From Paracoccaceae bacterium (GTDB lineage Bacteria; Pseudomonadota; Alphaproteobacteria; Rhodobacterales; Rhodobacteraceae), in the NCBI GenBank assembly GCA_003545125.1, contig DQCI01000130.1:3377-10596 (forward strand): 7,220 nucleotides of DNA, written 5' to 3'. This document shows positions 5,107 through 7,220 of this stretch, in pieces. The notes beneath the pieces were generated by a model. The model had not been told where the DNA came from. It ran no database searches and saw only the letters and a list, made by a program, of their open reading frames with translations. The position numbers and the translations under genes were made by a program. How positions within the stretch are numbered: position 1 is the stretch's first letter; each line of letters opens with the position of its first letter.

Positions 5107-5508
5107 TTATTGCGGTGCGCGGCCCTGGGTTTCGTAGAGTTCCAGGGGAAGGTCGTCGGGGTCGCGGAAAAAGGTGAACCGCTGGCCGGTGTATTCATCG
5201 ACACGCACCGGTTCGACCTGCACCCCGCGTGCCTCGAACCGGGCGATGACGGCGTCGATGTCCGTTACCGAAAACGCCAGATGCCGGAGCCCCCGCGCCT
5301 CGGGCCGGGTCAGCCGTTCGGGCGTATCCGGGAACGAGAAGAGCTCGATCTGGGCCCCGTCGGGCAGACCAAGGTCGAGCTTCCAGGATCCGCGGTCGGA
5401 CCGGTAATTCTCTGCCAGTACCTCGAGCCCCAGCACATCCGTGTAGAAGGCTTTGGAGCGCGTGTAATCGGAACAGATGATCGCGGCATGGTGAAGCGAC
5501 AGCAACAT
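5107..5508 (-). CDS. gloA2: VOC-family glyoxalase I-like metalloprotein (YaeR/GloA2 type)
   Basis: A 133-residue single vicinal-oxygen-chelate protein, cytoplasmic and probably dimeric. It closely resembles E. coli YaeR: shared segments include HHAAIICSDYTRSKAFY, IELFSFP, RPEARGLRHLAFSV and FTFFRDPDDLPLELYE. Putative metal ligands are H7, E55, H76 and E123, the usual two His and two Glu of glyoxalase I folds. True glyoxalase I isomerises the methylglyoxal-glutathione hemithioacetal. The YaeR group keeps the metal site, but its substrate is not settled, so detoxification of a reactive carbonyl is only an inference. The start LLSLHHAAI matches the family. The ribosome site is weak (AGGGA). The gene is divergent from the HAD gene and has the hairpin array at its 3' side. 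Confidence 0.92.
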   Translation of the reverse strand: MLLSLHHAAIICSDYTRSKAFYTDVLGLEVLAENYRSDRGSWKLDLGLPDGAQIELFSFPDTPERLTRPEARGLRHLAFSVTDIDAVIARFEARGVQVEPVRVDEYTGQRFTFFRDPDDLPLELYETQGRAPQ

Positions 5509-5534
5509 GTGGGGTCCCTGGTTTCCGATCCCGT

Positions 5535-5546
5535 CCGCCTAGGCGG
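5535..5546. promoter_or_regulatory. Palindrome CCGCCTAGGCGG upstream of gloA2
   Basis: A perfect 12-bp palindrome centred on CTAG, a tetranucleotide that is scarce in many proteobacteria. It lies 27-38 bases before the gloA2 start, where an operator or leader hairpin could act. It is short, so chance cannot be excluded. Confidence 0.3.
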
Positions 5547-5558
5547 GGCTTTCGTGCC

Positions 5559-5587
5559 AGTTTCGGTCGCCGCGGTCCCCCCGTCAA
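5559..5587 (-). promoter_or_regulatory. Possible promoter of gloA2
   Basis: On the minus strand TTGACG (5582-5587, five of six to TTGACA) is followed after 17 bp by GAAACT (5559-5564, three of six to TATAAT). The -35 is good and the -10 poor. It would give a leader of about 45 bases containing the 5535-5546 palindrome. I see no comparable promoter for the divergent HAD gene in the rest of the 5509-5702 spacer. Confidence 0.3.
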
Positions 5588-5702
5588 CGCCAAGCAGCGT
5601 GAAGTCAACCACAAGCGCCATGGCCGCGCCATTCCGTCTGGCTCTTGTCGCCCCCCCGTGCGATACGCAGACCCATCCCAAATGCCCAGGAAAGGAGCCG
5701 CC

Positions 5703-6581
5703 ATGACCCGGATCGTCGAGACGCTGGCCGAGATCTCCGCCCCCTATGACGCCTTGCTCTGCGATCTCTGGGGCTGTGTCCATGATGGCGAGAAGCCGTT
5801 GACCGAAGCGGTCGCCGCACTGCGGGAGTTCCGCGCCGCGGGCAAGGACAGGAAAGTGATCCTGATCACCAACGCCGCCCGGCAAAAGGCCGCGGTCGCC
5901 GCAGACCTCGACCGCATCGGCCTCCCCCGCGACACCTGGGACGATATTGCCAGCTCCGGCGACACCGCCCGCGCGGCGATGTTCCGCGGCGCCGTCGGGG
6001 CCAAAGTCTGGTTCATCGGCGAACCCCGCGACGACGTGTTTTTCGAACCGATGCCCGAAGTCGCCGACGCGGTAGCGATCGAGCGCGTGGCACTCGAACA
6101 GGCCGAGGGCATCGTCTGCACCGGCCCCTTCGATGCGCAGGCCGATCCGGAGGTCCTGCGCCCGCAGTTGCTCTGGGCCAAGCAGAACGGGCTCAAACTG
6201 CTCTGCGCGAACCCCGATGTGGTGGTCGACCGCGGCGAGGTGCGCGACTGGTGCGCGGGCGCCGTGGCGGGGCTCTACGAGGAGATGGGCGGCGAGAGCC
6301 TCTATTTCGGCAAGCCCCAGCCGGCAATCTACGATCTCGCCCGCACCCGGCTCGCCAATGTCGGCGGCACCATCGACCCCTCGCGCATCCTCGCGATCGG
6401 TGACGGTATCCGCACCGATATCAAGGGCGCCCTCGGCGAAGACCTCGACTCGCTCTTCATCACCGGAGGGCTGGCGGCCGAGGATACCGGCACCATCCGT
6501 CAACCGGACCCGGCAAAGCTCGAAAAGTTCATTGCGATCGAAATGGTCACTCCCACGTTTGCCGCCGGTTTTCTGCGTTAG
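5703..6581 (+). CDS. HAD-superfamily class IIA protein, TIGR01459 type (NagD-like)
   Basis: A 292-residue cytoplasmic HAD protein with the class IIA cap between motifs II and III. Motif I is CDLWGCVHDG (nucleophile D21), motif II ITNAAR (T56, N57), motif III FGKPQP (K204), and motif IV IGDGIRTDIKG (D234, D239). These fit the TIGR01459 hypothetical subfamily related to NagD nucleotide phosphatases. The residue two after the nucleophile, normally the Asp acid/base of HAD phosphatases, is Trp23. As I recall, this DxWG form is usual for the subfamily, so it is not a local mutation, but it makes ordinary phosphatase activity uncertain. The start was set at 5703, not at the upstream ATG at 5658, because AAAGGAG sits at the right spacing before it and the extra 15 residues look non-coding. 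The MaoC gene follows after 90 bases on the same strand. Confidence 0.93.
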   Translation: MTRIVETLAEISAPYDALLCDLWGCVHDGEKPLTEAVAALREFRAAGKDRKVILITNAARQKAAVAADLDRIGLPRDTWDDIASSGDTARAAMFRGAVGAKVWFIGEPRDDVFFEPMPEVADAVAIERVALEQAEGIVCTGPFDAQADPEVLRPQLLWAKQNGLKLLCANPDVVVDRGEVRDWCAGAVAGLYEEMGGESLYFGKPQPAIYDLARTRLANVGGTIDPSRILAIGDGIRTDIKGALGEDLDSLFITGGLAAEDTGTIRQPDPAKLEKFIAIEMVTPTFAAGFLR

Positions 6582-6594
6582 CGAAACTCCGGGC

Positions 6595-6623
6595 TTGATT
6601 TTCTGCAATTGCAAAGCAATGTT
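6595..6623 (+). promoter_or_regulatory. Possible promoter of the MaoC gene
   Basis: TTGATT (6595-6600) and AATGTT (6618-6623) are 17 bp apart in an AT-rich pocket 14 bases after the HAD stop. The spacer contains the 10-bp palindrome TGCAATTGCA (6604-6613). The -10 is weak. If used, it gives a leader of about 40 bases. Read-through from the HAD gene is also possible, since no terminator separates the two genes. Confidence 0.35.
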
Positions 6624-6671
6624 GTTACCCAACAGGCCCTGAGAAGGTGCGAAAATTACCCGGAGGACCGG

Positions 6672-7115
6672 ATGTTGGACAATATCCCCCGCGGCACGAT
6701 CGTCATCGAGGATCTCGAGATCGGCATGATGCGGTCGCTTACCAAGGAGGTGACCGACCGCGACATCGAGCTGTTCGCTGAGGTTTCGACCGATCGCAAC
6801 CCCGTGCATCTCGACGAGGACTACGCCCAGGACACGATCTTCGAGGGCCGGATCGCGCACGGGATGCTGACCGCCGGATTGATCTCGGCGGTGATCGGTG
6901 AGCAACTGCCGGGCCACGGCACCGTCTATCTCGGCCAGTCGCTGAAATTCATCGCACCGGTGCGGCCAGGCGACGTGGTGACGGCCGAAGTGACGGTGAT
7001 GGACATCGAGTTTGCTAAGCGCCGGGTCCAGTTGAAGACAGAGTGCAAGGTCGGCCACCAGCTGGTGTTGCGCGGTGAGGCGACGGTCCTGGCGCCGTCG
7101 GGCAAGTTCGACTGA
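6672..7115 (+). CDS. MaoC-family dehydratase, (R)-specific enoyl-CoA hydratase-like
   Basis: A 147-residue single hot-dog domain protein of the hydratase-2 type. The hydratase motif is present in full: FAEVSTDRNPVHLDEDYA (35-52), with the catalytic pair Asp41 and His46, followed by GRIAHGMLTAGLIS (59-72). Such enzymes add water to trans-2-enoyl-CoA to give (R)-3-hydroxyacyl-CoA (PhaJ-like) or act on related CoA thioesters. The length is typical of PhaJ-like single-domain forms. The start at 6672 was chosen because GGAGG lies five bases upstream. The frame stays open back to a TTG at 6609, but that extension crosses the likely promoter and looks non-coding. Its role next to a HAD protein is unknown: no PHA synthase or beta-oxidation gene is visible. 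The CoA substrate cannot be predicted from sequence. Confidence 0.92.
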   Translation: MLDNIPRGTIVIEDLEIGMMRSLTKEVTDRDIELFAEVSTDRNPVHLDEDYAQDTIFEGRIAHGMLTAGLISAVIGEQLPGHGTVYLGQSLKFIAPVRPGDVVTAEVTVMDIEFAKRRVQLKTECKVGHQLVLRGEATVLAPSGKFD

Positions 7116-7165
7116 CAAGCGCGGGGACGCAGGGCGCTTCCAAGCGCGGGAACGCAAGGCGCTTC
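7116..7165 (+). repeat. Two-copy 25-bp tandem repeat directly after the MaoC stop
   Basis: The units 7116-7140 and 7141-7165 abut with no gap and match at 23 of 25 positions. Both differences are G in copy 1 and A in copy 2, at unit positions 11 and 17. Each unit starts CAAGCGCGGG and ends GGCGCTTC, so AAGCGC and GCGCTT can pair within a unit or across the junction (GCGCTT-CC-AAGCGC). The first unit begins on the base after the MaoC stop codon. Confidence 0.9.
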
Positions 7166-7198
7166 GAAGCGCCTTCACACGCGCGTTCCAACGCGCGT
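7156..7198. repeat. Two 20-bp palindromic hairpins 3' of the MaoC gene
   Basis: AAGGCGCTTCGAAGCGCCTT (7156-7175) is a perfect 20-bp palindrome, readable as 9-bp arms around CG. After three bases comes ACGCGCGTT-CC-AACGCGCGT (7179-7198), again 9-bp arms with a 2-bp centre. The 3-bp gap and 23-bp period equal those of the array at 5014-5080, though the sequences differ. The first palindrome shares its left arm with the second 25-bp tandem unit. Confidence 0.85.
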
Positions 7199-7220
7199 CG
7201 TCCCGGGATGGGCGTTTTTT
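7199..7220 (+). terminator. Probable intrinsic terminator of the HAD-MaoC unit, at the window edge
   Basis: A 5-bp stem CGTCC (7199-7203) / GGGCG (7210-7214), one G-U wobble, with a 6-base loop runs into six Ts that reach the end of the window. The T-tract may continue beyond it. The stem is short, but the upstream hairpins at 7156-7198 could assist. Confidence 0.55.

Noticed and set aside
4984..5110. CRISPR array at the regularly spaced repeats
   Set aside because: The three units are palindromes with different sequences and 3-bp gaps; there are no identical repeats, no spacer-sized intervals and no cas genes.
4861..5706. A 281-codon plus-strand frame over gloA2 and the hairpin array
   Set aside because: It translates across the three hairpins and lies antisense to a well-supported VOC gene; no ribosome site or family motif.
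5310..7178. A 622-codon open frame on the minus strand covering the HAD and MaoC genes
   Set aside because: It is antisense to two genes with intact family motifs, crosses the promoter regions, and its translation is Asp/Arg/Gly/His-rich with no recognisable domain. Such long shadows are usual in high-GC DNA.

Overview
The window is high-GC chromosomal DNA that reads as an alphaproteobacterium, most probably Rhodobacteraceae. The reasons are the gene families (a DUF2161 nuclease-like protein, a TIGR01459-type HAD protein beside a MaoC hydratase, a family II pyrophosphatase), the codon use, and an intergenic element at 1709-1762 that resembles sequences I remember from that family. The taxonomic call rests on recognition, not on a search. 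I see no rRNA, tRNA, CRISPR array, insertion sequence or phage gene.

Layout. (1) 1-770, minus strand: short-chain dehydrogenase, cut by the left edge. (2) 771-972: an intergenic stretch full of inverted repeats. (3) 973-1641, minus: DUF2161 PD-(D/E)XK-like protein. (4) 1642-1859: a divergent spacer holding the hairpin-headed repeat and a good sigma-70-like promoter for (5) ppaC, 1860-2780, plus strand, Mn-dependent inorganic pyrophosphatase, closed by a strong intrinsic terminator. (6) 2839-3624, minus: R2K-clade ATP-grasp protein of unknown substrate, visibly poorer in GC than ppaC. (7) 3788-4153 and 4322-4759, both minus: two related single-domain rhodaneses, one predicted cytoplasmic and one with an export signal or membrane anchor. 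Each has its own promoter and terminator. (8) 4760-5106: 347 bases without a gene, holding the second rhodanese promoter and three regularly spaced hairpins. (9) 5107-5508, minus: YaeR/GloA2-type VOC metalloprotein. (10) 5703-6581 and 6672-7115, plus: HAD class IIA protein and MaoC-type hydratase, followed by a tandem repeat, palindromes and a terminator at the right edge.

How the genes work together. Most genes look monocistronic, with their own leader or terminator, so this is mainly a run of independent housekeeping and stress-metabolism genes, not one pathway. The clearest functional pair is the two rhodaneses. Their promoters share an identical -35 (TTGGAC) and both -10 boxes lie in an ACATA...TA dyad, which suggests one shared regulator.

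The least explained signal is structural. The intergenic regions carry a set of about 20-bp inverted repeats with the same geometry (9-bp arms, 2-bp centre) but unrelated sequences. They cluster at 872-929, 5014-5080 and 7156-7198. At 5014-5080 three of them stand in a row with exactly 3-bp gaps. I did not find a convincing new multi-gene system. The hairpin clusters and the paired rhodanese promoters are the best leads.
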